36,171 bases of DNA from DUVY01 sp036562755 (lineage in GTDB: Bacteria; Bacillota; Clostridia; Christensenellales; DUVY01): contig DATCJN010000020.1 in assembly GCA_036562755.1 (NCBI GenBank), positions 1 to 36,171 on the forward strand, given 5' to 3'. The translations under genes were made by a program, and so were the position numbers. This document shows positions 8,081 to 16,371 of this stretch, piece by piece (position 1 is the stretch's first letter; each line of letters starts with the position of its first letter). The notes beneath the pieces are model-generated. The model saw nothing but the letters and a program-made list of their open reading frames with translations. It was not told the origin of the DNA and did no database searches.

Positions 8081-8779
8081 ATGAAAAAAGCGTTAACAGT
8101 CTTTATATTAATATTAACCTTATGCGCAATAAATATGGGATGCGGCCAAAAAATTCCCGCTGAAATAAAGAAAAATCTCTCCGAAATAAGAGTTAATATA
8201 TACGAATTCTCTAACGACAATATGTCGGTCAACATCATCACGGGCGAAAGAGAAGAGCCCTATGTATTGGACGGAAAGGCCAACGGAATGATTGAATATA
8301 CCGTTATAACCTTTACGCCCGAAAACCCCGACAATATCTCCGCCGAGATTACTTACAACTACACCTTAAAGACAGGTAAGAAAGATTATAGCGGAAAGTT
8401 CACACTGCATCCCTTTGGAAACAGTTACGCCGCCGAAATCAACGAAATGATTGATGCAAAAAGCGTTCAATTAATAGTTTCGGCGACCAAAGACGATTGG
8501 AAGTTTGAAGAAAGCGCTGTTTTAGAATCCATTTTGACCAATGAGATGATTGGATGGGAAGAAGCGCTGTTAATCGGAAAGGACGCGCTAAAGAAGGCCA
8601 CAGAGTCCATGTATGAGAAAAATAAACTTAAAGCCGAAGTCTATGTCAAATTATTATGCGATCCGTTAGGCAAGACGAGCGATCATTTTTGGTATGTCGC
8701 GTTTGCGGACGGAAATAAAATTGTGTCGGCATTGTTGGATCCTGTGAGCAAAGAAATTTTGGCTCTAAAAGAAGAATAA
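8081..8779 (+). CDS. Unrecognised lipoprotein with PepSY-like C-terminus
   Basis: 232 residues. The signal peptide ends in a lipobox-like NMGC (Cys21), so it is probably membrane anchored. The middle is a beta-rich region with no family I can name. The last 75 residues (WEEALLIGKDALKKATE, then WYVAFADGNKIVSALLDP and a final VSKEILALKEE) follow the helix-strand-strand pattern of PepSY-type domains ending in a D.xTGEI-like turn. This is a pattern match only. The ribosome site GAGGTTGAT precedes the ATG. The gene stands alone between a divergent GNAT-guaB promoter and a shared terminator. Confidence 0.65.
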   Translation: MKKALTVFILILTLCAINMGCGQKIPAEIKKNLSEIRVNIYEFSNDNMSVNIITGEREEPYVLDGKANGMIEYTVITFTPENPDNISAEITYNYTLKTGKKDYSGKFTLHPFGNSYAAEINEMIDAKSVQLIVSATKDDWKFEESAVLESILTNEMIGWEEALLIGKDALKKATESMYEKNKLKAEVYVKLLCDPLGKTSDHFWYVAFADGNKIVSALLDPVSKEILALKEE

Positions 8780-8833
8780 AGTTTTCGCCCAATACTTAAA
8801 AACATAACGACTTTATTTAAAGCGCATAGGGCG

Positions 8834-8866
8834 AAAAAAGACGGGCTTTTTTAGCCCGTCTTTTTT
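8834..8866. terminator. Strong bidirectional terminator
   Basis: Fourteen-base stem AAAAAAGACGGGCT/AGCCCGTCTTTTTT with a 5-base loop. It serves the plus-strand lipoprotein gene and the minus-strand mtaD gene, whose stop codon overlaps its edge. An outer pair TTTTCGCCC (8783-8791) / GGGCGAAAA (8829-8837) could form a competing stem. Confidence 0.9.
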
Positions 8867-10142
8867 ATATTTCTTTTAGTCTTTTTATAGCCCGGTTGCA
8901 ATAGTTATATATTTCTTCAATTTTGAAACCTATATTATACTCGCCCTTTTCGTATAAGATTTTGCCGTTTATCATTGTCAAGACAACATTCTTTGAGGTA
9001 GCCGAATAAACTATATTGTTTATAATATTGTTTACGGGCTGCATGTTGGGCGCATCAAATGAAATTGCCGTTATGTCCGCATCTGCGCCTTCTTCCAATA
9101 AGCCTGAACCTAGTCCCAGACTTTGATAGCCGTTGATTAAAGCCATTTTTAAAACTTCTTTGGCGCTTAAAGCGGCGGGGTTGTAATTTTTTACTTTGGA
9201 TAGGACGGCCGTCAGATAAATTTCTTTTAGCATATCCAAAGAGTTGTTGCTCGCGGGTCCGTCCGTGCCTATGGCGACTTTTATGCCTTTTTTTACATAA
9301 TTTTCTATGTCTGCAATGCCGCTTGCCAGTTTTAAGTTGCTGGAAGGATTGGTTATTACGGTTACGTTTTTTTCTTTTAATATTTCTATGTCTTTTTCGT
9401 TTAGGTGGACGCAATGATACGCGCTGCCGCCATAGTCAAACACGCCTTTTTTCGCCAGATACTGCGGCGGCGTTAGACCGTGCTGGCCTAAACAGCTTTG
9501 GACTTCTTCGCGCGTTTCCGACAGATGAACGCATACCGGCGCTTGATATTTTTCCGCCAAATCCGCGACGCTTTGAACAAGTCTGTCGCTTGCGGTGTAT
9601 TGCGCGTGAAAGCCTAATTGATATGAGCATAAGGGCGAGTAAGAGTTAAATTTTAGATATCTTTGCTCTAATTGCTCCAGCTGCTCCTGAGTGTTTCCCG
9701 CTATATCGGACGCCGAGCCTACGCAAACGATTTTAAAGCCGGAGTCTACGCAAGCTTGAATGACATTTTCCTGGAAAAAATACATATCGCCTATTGCGGT
9801 TACGCCGCCAGAAAGATATTCTAAAACCGCCAAAAGCGTTCCGTAATAGCAATCCTCGGGCGTCATGCGCGCTTCTATGGGAAAGATAGCATTATTGAGC
9901 CAGTCGTGCAAGTTAAGGTCGTCGCTGTAACTTCTCAAAAGCGTCATCGGCGAATGCGTATGGCAATTGGGAATGCCGCGCATTACCAAAGCGTTGTTCA
10001 TATCTATATTTCTGTCCCAATTTAGATTTTGCTTGGGACCGGAGCCGATATATTTTATTTTTCCGTCGCTGATATGAACTTCGCCGTATTCTATATCAAA
10101 GTCTTTGTTTAAGATATAAGCGTTGTATAACCTGATATTCAT
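8865..10142 (-). CDS. mtaD: Amidohydrolase, 5'-methylthioadenosine/S-adenosylhomocysteine deaminase type
   Basis: 425 residues. It is a metal-dependent amidohydrolase of the TrzN/AtzA/MtaD group. Metal ligands are visible as HTH (H61, H63), the FHAQYTAS segment, the VHLSET block and GTDGPASNN with the catalytic Asp. The family deaminates S-adenosylhomocysteine, methylthioadenosine or related purines to inosine derivatives. Its neighbour 4 bases upstream is purine nucleoside phosphorylase, which supports a purine nucleoside substrate: deamination, then phosphorolysis. The pair is probably translated by coupling, as the ribosome site is weak and lies in the end of the PNP gene. Sequence alone cannot rule out guanine deaminase or another aromatic amine substrate. 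Confidence 0.85.
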   Translation of the reverse strand: MNIRLYNAYILNKDFDIEYGEVHISDGKIKYIGSGPKQNLNWDRNIDMNNALVMRGIPNCHTHSPMTLLRSYSDDLNLHDWLNNAIFPIEARMTPEDCYYGTLLAVLEYLSGGVTAIGDMYFFQENVIQACVDSGFKIVCVGSASDIAGNTQEQLEQLEQRYLKFNSYSPLCSYQLGFHAQYTASDRLVQSVADLAEKYQAPVCVHLSETREEVQSCLGQHGLTPPQYLAKKGVFDYGGSAYHCVHLNEKDIEILKEKNVTVITNPSSNLKLASGIADIENYVKKGIKVAIGTDGPASNNSLDMLKEIYLTAVLSKVKNYNPAALSAKEVLKMALINGYQSLGLGSGLLEEGADADITAISFDAPNMQPVNNIINNIVYSATSKNVVLTMINGKILYEKGEYNIGFKIEEIYNYCNRAIKRLKEI

Positions 10143-10146
10143 TTTT

Positions 10147-10962
10147 TTAAACCGCTTTAACTATTTCTTTTATTAATTCGCCTGCTGCGCCTAACATTTT
10201 TCCTACCGTATTGTTTACGTCGTCCGAGGATATAATGCCTTTTGACAAGCCTGCGGCGTAATTGGAAACGAACGACAAGCCCAAAACATTCATGCCGCAA
10301 TGACGCGCGGCTATTGCTTCTATCGCCGTGCTCATGCCGACCGCATCCGCGCCCATTTTTTTATACATTCTTATCTCGGCTGGAGTTTCAAACTGCGGCC
10401 CCGAACACTGCAAATACACGCCTTCTTTAAGCTTTAAGTTAAGTTTTTTCGCGGCCTCTTTTGCCGTGCTTCTTAGCTCTACGCTATAAATATAGCTCAT
10501 GTCCGGAAAACGCGGACCTAGTTCGTAATCGTTTTTCCCGATCAAGGGCGAAGGAACGTTAAACAAAATATGATCCGAAATAAGCATTATTTGTCCCGGG
10601 GCAAAAGATATTCCGCCCGAGGCGTTGGTTAAAATAACATTTTTTACGCCCAGATAATGTAAAAGCCTTATGGGCTTGACGCAGTCTTGAGGCGGGTTTC
10701 CCTCGTAATAGTGAACCCTGCCCTGCAAAATAATGCAAGGCTTGCCCTCAAAATATCCGGTTATAAGTTTGCCTTTGTGGTCGCTTACCGTGGGGACGGG
10801 AAAATCGGGTATTTCGTAATAAGCTATCTCTTGGTCTTTTTCAAAATATTTGTCCGCTATTTCGCCCAATCCTGAGCCTAATACCACGGCTGTGGGAGCT
10901 TGAAATTTTAATTTTTGCTTTAATTCCTGCGCTGTTTCCTTGAGGGTCATAATTCTTTCCAT
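10147..10962 (-). CDS. Purine nucleoside phosphorylase
   Basis: Up to 271 residues. It belongs to the trimeric PNP family (PunA/PupG/DeoD2 type), which splits purine (deoxy)nucleosides with phosphate to base and (deoxy)ribose-1-phosphate. Motifs are AVVLGSGLGEIAD near the N-terminus (phosphate loop), the YYEG block (QGRVHYYEGNPPQD), SGPQFETPAEIRMY, and DAVGMSTAIEAIAARHCGM with the substrate-binding Met/Ser segment. The start could be the first ATG (10962) or the ATG at 10950. The second fits the family length better and has a weak GGAAAG before it. It forms an operon with mtaD, driven by an extended -10 promoter at 10981-10989. Confidence 0.9.
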   Translation of the reverse strand: MERIMTLKETAQELKQKLKFQAPTAVVLGSGLGEIADKYFEKDQEIAYYEIPDFPVPTVSDHKGKLITGYFEGKPCIILQGRVHYYEGNPPQDCVKPIRLLHYLGVKNVILTNASGGISFAPGQIMLISDHILFNVPSPLIGKNDYELGPRFPDMSYIYSVELRSTAKEAAKKLNLKLKEGVYLQCSGPQFETPAEIRMYKKMGADAVGMSTAIEAIAARHCGMNVLGLSFVSNYAAGLSKGIISSDDVNNTVGKMLGAAGELIKEIVKAV

Positions 10963-10980
10963 AATATAAATTTATACCTT

Positions 10981-10989
10981 ATTATAGCA
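10981..10989 (-). promoter_or_regulatory. Extended -10 promoter of the pnp-mtaD unit
   Basis: TGCTATAAT on the minus strand with no good -35 hexamer at the expected distance. It drives pnp-mtaD, divergent from the promoter at 11049-11077. Confidence 0.55.
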
Positions 10990-11048
10990 TATATCGTTTT
11001 TAGAATATATCATTATATACAATTTTACTTGCGTTATATATAAAATCA

Positions 11049-11077
11049 TTGACAACGCCTTTATGTGCTATTAAAAT
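11049..11077 (+). promoter_or_regulatory. Sigma-A promoter of the YwaF-type gene
   Basis: TTGACA (11049-11054), a 17-base spacer, then TAAAAT (11072-11077). It predicts a short leader of about 16 bases that contains the AAGGAG ribosome site. Confidence 0.8.
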
Positions 11078-11099
11078 AGCCTTATAAGGAGAAGTAGAT

Positions 11100-11897
11100 T
11101 TGTTGTTAAACATACAAATAGATTTTAATAAAATCGGCTATTTTTCTTTTCAGCACATAATATCTTTAGTTATATTATTCCCGCTTGTCGCGGTAATGCT
11201 GTTTGTAAGCCGTAAATTTTTTCCTAACAAAACGCAATTGCAATTAAAGATATTATGCGTAGTCGCTTGGGTTGCCGAAATAGTTAAGATTATAGTAACA
11301 TACGCTATCGGCAAGTTTACCTGGACTACCATTCTGCCTATATATTTTTGCAGCCTGTTCTTATATTCCTCCTTATTGGCTGCGTTTTTCAAGAACAAAA
11401 CATTAAGGCTCATAGGCAATTCCAGCTTAATGGCGGGAACGGTGGCGGGATTTTTTGGTATTATTTATTCGCCCGCTTTGAAGTATTATCCCGTTTACAC
11501 TTATCTTGGCGCGCATACCCTTATCTATCACGCTGTTATGATTTATGCCGGCTTATTGGTTCTGCTTACCAATTATTACACGCCCAAAGTTAAGGATATA
11601 TTATACTGCTCGATTATGTTTCTAACTCTTACGGTGGCCGCGGTTATAGCCAACGCGGTATTGGACGCAAATTATATGTTTATTAACACGCCTTTAGAAG
11701 GCGCGCCTACTTATATTATAGTTAAAATTTTTTCGGAATACCTATACCCTGTCATCGTCGTATCTGGACAAATTATATTGCCGTTTTTCATAATGCTTGG
11801 TATTTATAACTTGGCGACCAAGACCAAAAAAGCGGAAAAAAAGGTTGTCATCGACGACGACATTATGGAAAAGTTCCATATGGAAATTAAACAATAA
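11100..11897 (+). CDS. YwaF/TIGR02206-type integral membrane protein
   Basis: 265 residues with about seven hydrophobic helices. The sequence fits the YwaF group of small polytopic proteins: the N-terminal FNKIGYFSFQHIISL segment, the loop IGKFTWTTILPIYFCSLFLY, and LGAHTLIYHAVMIYAGL after a conserved Tyr/Pro-rich stretch. The function of this family is not established. The start is the TTG at 11100, with AAGGAG 8 bases before it; a second TTG follows directly. The C-terminal 30 residues are a charged cytoplasmic tail. It is transcribed alone from a near-consensus promoter and closed by the hairpin at 11906-11931. Confidence 0.75.
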   Translation: MLLNIQIDFNKIGYFSFQHIISLVILFPLVAVMLFVSRKFFPNKTQLQLKILCVVAWVAEIVKIIVTYAIGKFTWTTILPIYFCSLFLYSSLLAAFFKNKTLRLIGNSSLMAGTVAGFFGIIYSPALKYYPVYTYLGAHTLIYHAVMIYAGLLVLLTNYYTPKVKDILYCSIMFLTLTVAAVIANAVLDANYMFINTPLEGAPTYIIVKIFSEYLYPVIVVSGQIILPFFIMLGIYNLATKTKKAEKKVVIDDDIMEKFHMEIKQ

Positions 11898-11905
11898 TAG
11901 ACCAT

Positions 11906-11931
11906 AACCATCCATCAAGGATGGTTTTTTT
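11906..11931 (+). terminator. Rho-independent terminator
   Basis: Stem AACCATCC/GGATGGTT with a 5-base loop and a run of T to 11931. It follows the YwaF-type gene. Confidence 0.9.
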
Positions 11932-11952
11932 AAACTCAAAAAAAACCTGAAA

Positions 11953-12123
11953 TTAATAGTTCTGGTCTTCGTCCTTAGGAATATTGCTGCCAAATATAAA
12001 GCCGCAATCCGAACACAAAAGCATATCGTCTTTTGAAGACGTGGATACGATGTTAAAAGAGCCGCATTTAGGGCAGCTTAAATCGGTGGTTTCTTCCTTA
12101 TTATAATCATTAATAATAGGCAT
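11953..12123 (-). CDS. Small zinc-ribbon protein, 56 residues
   Basis: The real start is the ATG at 12123, preceded by a strong GGAGGT site. An open frame continues upstream but has no start signals. The product has two CxxC pairs (C17/C20 and C37/C40) spaced like a treble-clef or rubredoxin-like ribbon, and a short acidic tail. Such small cytoplasmic ribbons may bind nucleic acid or a protein partner; the role is unknown. An extended -10 TGTTATAAT lies at the complement of 12145-12153. Its stop is 56 bases from that of the converging YwaF-type gene. Confidence 0.75.
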   Translation of the reverse strand: MPIINDYNKEETTDLSCPKCGSFNIVSTSSKDDMLLCSDCGFIFGSNIPKDEDQNY

Positions 12124-12188
12124 AACTAAAACCTCCGTAATATTATTATAACACATAATTGTCTTATAAGATAACCTAACCAATAAAA

Positions 12189-12215
12189 AAAGACCGCTTT
12201 TTTAAAGCGGTCTTT
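12189..12215 (-). terminator. Rho-independent terminator of the ATPase gene
   Basis: Perfect twelve-base stem AAAGACCGCTTT/AAAGCGGTCTTT with a 3-base loop, followed on the minus strand by seven T. It lies 18 bases after the stop codon. Confidence 0.92.
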
Positions 12216-12232
12216 ATATTAAATTAATTATC

Positions 12233-14221
12233 TTATTTTATCAACAAGCTCTCGCCTTGTTCGTCGAATATCTCAAAGTCTTCGGATTTAACGCCGAATT
12301 TAACTTTAGAGCCTTCAATAATGTTGAAGTCGGGAGATACTCTAGCGTAGAAAGGTTTATGGCTTCCGTCAAGTTCGACTACGACGATTGCTTCAGTGCC
12401 AGTATTGTCAACGGCTCTTACAACGCCCTTGAATACGTTCTTAGCGGCTGCGACTTCTGCCTTGGTGTAAACAACTTTCTTAGGATCAACCAAAACCATA
12501 ACTCTGCCGTTTGCGTTGCCTTTTACCTTGACATATTCGGGATAAGCAACTTTCTTGCCGTCTACCGTTAAGGTGCTTACGGTTGTTCCGCCCTTGTTAA
12601 CGGTTACTAGGTCGCCTTCAAATACGTTGTATTGAGGAACCATCAATACGCTGGAAACTCTGGCGCCCGTAGCGGGATCGAACAATACAACTTCTTTTAC
12701 CTTAATGCCGACTTCGACCTTGCCTTTGGCGTCGATTTGGACATCAGCAGGAGCCTTGGTAGCGAACAAGCCGCGTTTTCCGTCAACCTTTAGGAATACG
12801 TTTTTATAAACGTCAGCGTCCTCAATGAAGTCAACTTCGCATTCCATTATATAATCATATTCATTGTCAATTATTTCTTCTCCGGGAACTTCGCCGTTTT
12901 CTTCTTGGACTTCAAATTCTTGTTTTGTGACTATATAAGTGCTTTCGGGCTTGATGCCTACCAGGACTTCTTGACCTAAAAGCGAAGGCTCTGTTAAGAA
13001 GTTAACGGTCTCTTCGCCGAGATTGATTTCGTGGTCGCCGAACTTTAATACCAAAGCGCCGCCTTCCGCTCTAACAGTAGCGGATATAAAGTTGTAATGA
13101 GGAACGCCCAAAATAGCCAATTCGGTTTCGGGATCGAACATATGAACATGGTTAGCGTCGATAGCCAGTTTGATAACGTCGCCGGGTTCGGCTTGGGTTC
13201 TGGCGTCAACTCTTGCCACCGTGTAGTCTTCTTTGCCGTCAACCTTGGTATACATAATGGTTTCGTTACCGAGTTTTTCTACTACGTCAACTTCGGCGGT
13301 TATAACGGTCTTGGGCGAAGAGTTGATAAAGATTTCTTCATTGTGTATATCTTCGGGTCTTACGCCAAAGATTACTTCCTTGCCTATGTAGGATTGGTCA
13401 ATTAGGAATTTGGATCTGGATTCAGGCAATTCTATTGTGTTGCTGCCGAATTTGAGAACCAGGTTATTGCCGTTCTTTTCGAGTTGAGCTCTAAACAAGT
13501 TCATTTGAGGCGTACCTATGAAGGTAGCGACGAACATGTTGCAAGGTCTGTCGAACAAGTTTTGAGGCGTATCAACTTGTTGAATGATACCGTCCTTCAT
13601 TACGACGATACGCGTTCCCATCGTCATAGCTTCGGTTTGGTCGTGGGTAACGTATATAAAGGTGGTAGCCAGTCTATTGTGCAGTTTGGTAATCTCCGTT
13701 CTCATCTGAACGCGTAGTTTTGCGTCCAAGTTAGATAACGGCTCGTCCAGCAAGAATACTTTAGGTTCGCGAACGATTGCGCGTCCCAAAGCGACTCTTT
13801 GTCTTTGACCGCCGGACAATGCTTTAGGCTTGCGGCCTAGCAATTCGGTAATGCCCAAAATCTTAGCGGCTTCTTTTACTCTCGCGTCGATTTCGGCAGC
13901 AGGCATCTTTCTAAGCCTTAGACCGAACGCCATGTTGTCATAAACTGTCATGTGAGGATAAAGCGCGTAGTTTTGGAACACCATCGCTATATCGCGGTCT
14001 TTAGGCTCTACGTCGTTTACCAAGCGACCGTCGATATACAATTCGCCGTCAGAAATTTCTTCCAAGCCGGCAATCATTCTCAATGTTGTGGATTTACCGC
14101 AACCGGAAGGTCCGACCAAAACTATAAATTCTTTATCCTGAATCTCAAGGTTGAAATCGCTGACAGCCTTAACTCCGCCAGGATATATCTTGTAAATGTG
14201 TCTTAAAGATACGCTTGCCAT
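12233..14221 (-). CDS. MalK/MsmK/UgpC-type ABC ATPase with three tandem C-terminal modules
   Basis: 662 residues, against about 360-375 for this family. The nucleotide-binding domain (1-235) is intact: Walker A GPSGCGKST (37-45), Q-loop Q83, signature LSGGQ (135-139), Walker B VFLLDEP (155-161), and H193. It has the typical UgpC/MsmK start MASVSLRHIYKIYPGG. After the NBD come three related beta-rich modules, each opening with a Pro-x-x-Asn motif: PQMN (about 236-371), PHYN (372-526) and PQYN (527-662). Each ends near a (M/L/I)FD-(P/E) motif. The first is the normal TOBE/OB regulatory domain; the others look like diverged copies. Partner permeases for sugars are not encoded here, so it may energise several importers, as MsmK does. 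Strong ribosome site GGAGGAG. Confidence 0.92.
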   Translation of the reverse strand: MASVSLRHIYKIYPGGVKAVSDFNLEIQDKEFIVLVGPSGCGKSTTLRMIAGLEEISDGELYIDGRLVNDVEPKDRDIAMVFQNYALYPHMTVYDNMAFGLRLRKMPAAEIDARVKEAAKILGITELLGRKPKALSGGQRQRVALGRAIVREPKVFLLDEPLSNLDAKLRVQMRTEITKLHNRLATTFIYVTHDQTEAMTMGTRIVVMKDGIIQQVDTPQNLFDRPCNMFVATFIGTPQMNLFRAQLEKNGNNLVLKFGSNTIELPESRSKFLIDQSYIGKEVIFGVRPEDIHNEEIFINSSPKTVITAEVDVVEKLGNETIMYTKVDGKEDYTVARVDARTQAEPGDVIKLAIDANHVHMFDPETELAILGVPHYNFISATVRAEGGALVLKFGDHEINLGEETVNFLTEPSLLGQEVLVGIKPESTYIVTKQEFEVQEENGEVPGEEIIDNEYDYIMECEVDFIEDADVYKNVFLKVDGKRGLFATKAPADVQIDAKGKVEVGIKVKEVVLFDPATGARVSSVLMVPQYNVFEGDLVTVNKGGTTVSTLTVDGKKVAYPEYVKVKGNANGRVMVLVDPKKVVYTKAEVAAAKNVFKGVVRAVDNTGTEAIVVVELDGSHKPFYARVSPDFNIIEGSKVKFGVKSEDFEIFDEQGESLLIK

Positions 14222-14372
14222 TATTCTCCTCCATTTTTATTATTGGCTACGTTAACATAATACCCCATTAAAACTCAAATTAAAAACAAATAATACACAA
14301 AATATTCAGCCATTGTTTATGTAAAATGCACAAAAAATATTTGTAATTAATAAAAAATATATATACATTTAG

Positions 14373-14401
14373 TTGCATAATTATTCATATTATATTATAA
14401 T
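14373..14401 (+). promoter_or_regulatory. Promoter of the arg operon overlapped by an ARG-box-like operator
   Basis: TTGCAT (14373-14378), a 17-base spacer, then TATAAT (14396-14401). The palindrome TGCATAATTATTCA (14374-14387) differs at one position from a perfect TGAATAATTATTCA, the core of ArgR/AhrC boxes. It covers the -35 and half the spacer, so bound repressor would block RNA polymerase. The rest of the 14222-14435 gap is AT-rich with no other clear site. Confidence 0.7.
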
Positions 14402-14435
14402 CTAGCTATTAATTAAACATAAACGGAGCATATTT

Positions 14436-15452
14436 ATGATAAAAATAGGAATAATCGGGGCTAACGGCTATACTGGTTATGAGCTTATGAAAATACTAAG
14501 CTCTCACCCCCAAGCTAATCTAAAAATCTTAATAAGCCGCAGCGAAAAAGGTAAAAAGATAACCGAGATTTATCCTAACCTGACCGCGCTAAAAGACAAG
14601 ACTTTTGAGGACGTGGATATTGAAAGCTTAAGTCAAATGGACGCAGTCTTTTCCTGCCTTCCGCATTCTTCCAGCGCGGAAATTTGCGCCCAATTATATC
14701 GAAAGGGCGTCAAGGTCATAGATTTGTCCGCGGACTTTAGATATAAGGATTTGGCTTTGTACGAAAGCACATATAAAGTAAAACACCCCGCGCCCGAGCT
14801 GTTAAACGAAGCCGTATATGGCTTGCCTGAGATATATAAAGACAAGGTAAAAACATCAAGTCTTATTGGCAATCCGGGCTGTTATACCACTTCGGCGATT
14901 TTGCCTTTGTATCCTCTTTTAAACGAAAAGATAGTAAAAAACAACGGCATTATTATTGATTCCAAGAGCGGAACGAGCGGCGCGGGCAAGAAGGCCGAAA
15001 TCGACTTGATTTTTTCCGAGGTTAACGAAAGCTTTAAGGCATACGCGGTAATTACGCATAGGCACACTTCGGAAATAGAAGAAATCTTAAGCCTAAATAC
15101 GCAGAGCGAAATTAAGGTAAGCTTTACTCCCCACCTTTTGCCGATAACGCGGGGAATTTTGAGCACCATTTACGCGCCGCTAAACCAGGAAGTTACTATG
15201 GATGATATTTATCAAATTTATGATAAATATTACAAAGACGAGCCCTTTGTTAAAGTTACGCAAGAACTGCCTCAAATCAAATGGGCGGCAAACACCAACA
15301 ATATATTTATTGGATTTAGGATAGACATTAAGAACAACTTATTGATCATTATTAGCGTATTAGACAATCTTATAAAAGGAGCTTCGGGTCAAGCCGTGCA
15401 GAATATGAATATTATGTTTGGTTTGCCCGAAAAAACGGGACTAATCGGTTAA
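14436..15452 (+). CDS. argC: N-acetyl-gamma-glutamyl-phosphate reductase
   Basis: 338 residues. It reduces N-acetylglutamyl-5-phosphate to the semialdehyde with NADPH, the third step of arginine synthesis. The dinucleotide-binding GANGYTG motif lies at 8-14 and the catalytic Cys149 in LIGNPGCYTTS. The C-terminal half has the family's conserved His region (VITHRHTSEIEEIL). GGAG lies 8 bases before the ATG. It is the first gene of a five-gene transcript and is followed 10 bases later by argB. Confidence 0.96.
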   Translation: MIKIGIIGANGYTGYELMKILSSHPQANLKILISRSEKGKKITEIYPNLTALKDKTFEDVDIESLSQMDAVFSCLPHSSSAEICAQLYRKGVKVIDLSADFRYKDLALYESTYKVKHPAPELLNEAVYGLPEIYKDKVKTSSLIGNPGCYTTSAILPLYPLLNEKIVKNNGIIIDSKSGTSGAGKKAEIDLIFSEVNESFKAYAVITHRHTSEIEEILSLNTQSEIKVSFTPHLLPITRGILSTIYAPLNQEVTMDDIYQIYDKYYKDEPFVKVTQELPQIKWAANTNNIFIGFRIDIKNNLLIIISVLDNLIKGASGQAVQNMNIMFGLPEKTGLIG

Positions 15453-15462
15453 GGAGATGTTT

Positions 15463-16359
15463 ATGAAAGACACAATTTATAAAAACGACGAAGTAACGAC
15501 TAAATTGATAGAAAAAGCTAATATCTTGTGCGAAGCTTTGCCTTATATCAAGGCTTTATCGGGCAAGACCGTGGTAATAAAATACGGCGGAAACGCAATG
15601 CAAGACGAAGCTATAATAAATACCATTATGGAAGATATCGCTATGCTTAAGATAGTAGGCGTTAACCCTATCTTAGTGCACGGCGGCGGTCCCGAGATTA
15701 ACGCATATCTAAAAAAACTTAACATTGAATCCAAGTTTCACAACGGCTTAAGGATAACTGACAGCGAAACTATGGAAGTAGTCCAAATGGTTATGAGCGG
15801 AAAAATAAATAAAGAAATTACCAGCAAGATTAACCAGTTGGGCGTAAAAGCCATAGGTCTGAGCGGAAAAGACGCAAGCTTAATCGAGGTCAAAAAATAT
15901 ATCTCGCCCGACGGCGTCGATCTTGGCCATGTGGGCGAGATAGTAAATATTAATACTTCTTTGTTAGAAAAGCTTTGCAACGACGAGTTTATCCCGGTAA
16001 TAGCGGGCATCGGCACGGACACTTTAGGCCGGTCTTACAATATAAACGCCGATACTGTGGCCGCCGAAATTGCCGCGCGGATAAACGCCGAGAAATTAAT
16101 TTACTTGACAGACATAGACGGAATACGGGAAAACGCCGACGACCCTTCGACTTTGATAAGCGTGATTACCGTAAGCAAGATAAAAGAAATGATAGAAAGC
16201 GGCAAGATAAACGGCGGAATGATCCCCAAAGTATTAAGCTGTATTATGTGCATTGAGCGCGGCGTTTCCAAAGTGCATATAATCAACGGCACGACGCCCC
16301 ACCCTATTTTGTTAGAAATATTTACCGATAAAGGTATCGGAACTATGGTAACAAAATAA
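15463..16359 (+). CDS. argB: Acetylglutamate kinase
   Basis: 298 residues. It phosphorylates N-acetylglutamate, the usual control step. Amino acid kinase motifs are TVVIKYGGNAM (phosphate loop Lys and Gly-Gly), ILVHGGGPEINAYL, and SYNINADTVAAEIAARINAEK. An N-terminal helix (NDEVTTKLIEKANILCEALP) is the kind that makes ring hexamers in arginine-inhibited ArgB, which suggests feedback inhibition. An ATG directly after the AAGGAG site (15457) is too close to be used. The ATG at 15463, 6 bases after the site, is the better start. It has a 10-base gap from argC and 12 bases to argD. Confidence 0.95.
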   Translation: MKDTIYKNDEVTTKLIEKANILCEALPYIKALSGKTVVIKYGGNAMQDEAIINTIMEDIAMLKIVGVNPILVHGGGPEINAYLKKLNIESKFHNGLRITDSETMEVVQMVMSGKINKEITSKINQLGVKAIGLSGKDASLIEVKKYISPDGVDLGHVGEIVNINTSLLEKLCNDEFIPVIAGIGTDTLGRSYNINADTVAAEIAARINAEKLIYLTDIDGIRENADDPSTLISVITVSKIKEMIESGKINGGMIPKVLSCIMCIERGVSKVHIINGTTPHPILLEIFTDKGIGTMVTK

Positions 16360-16371
16360 AGGAAGATAAAA

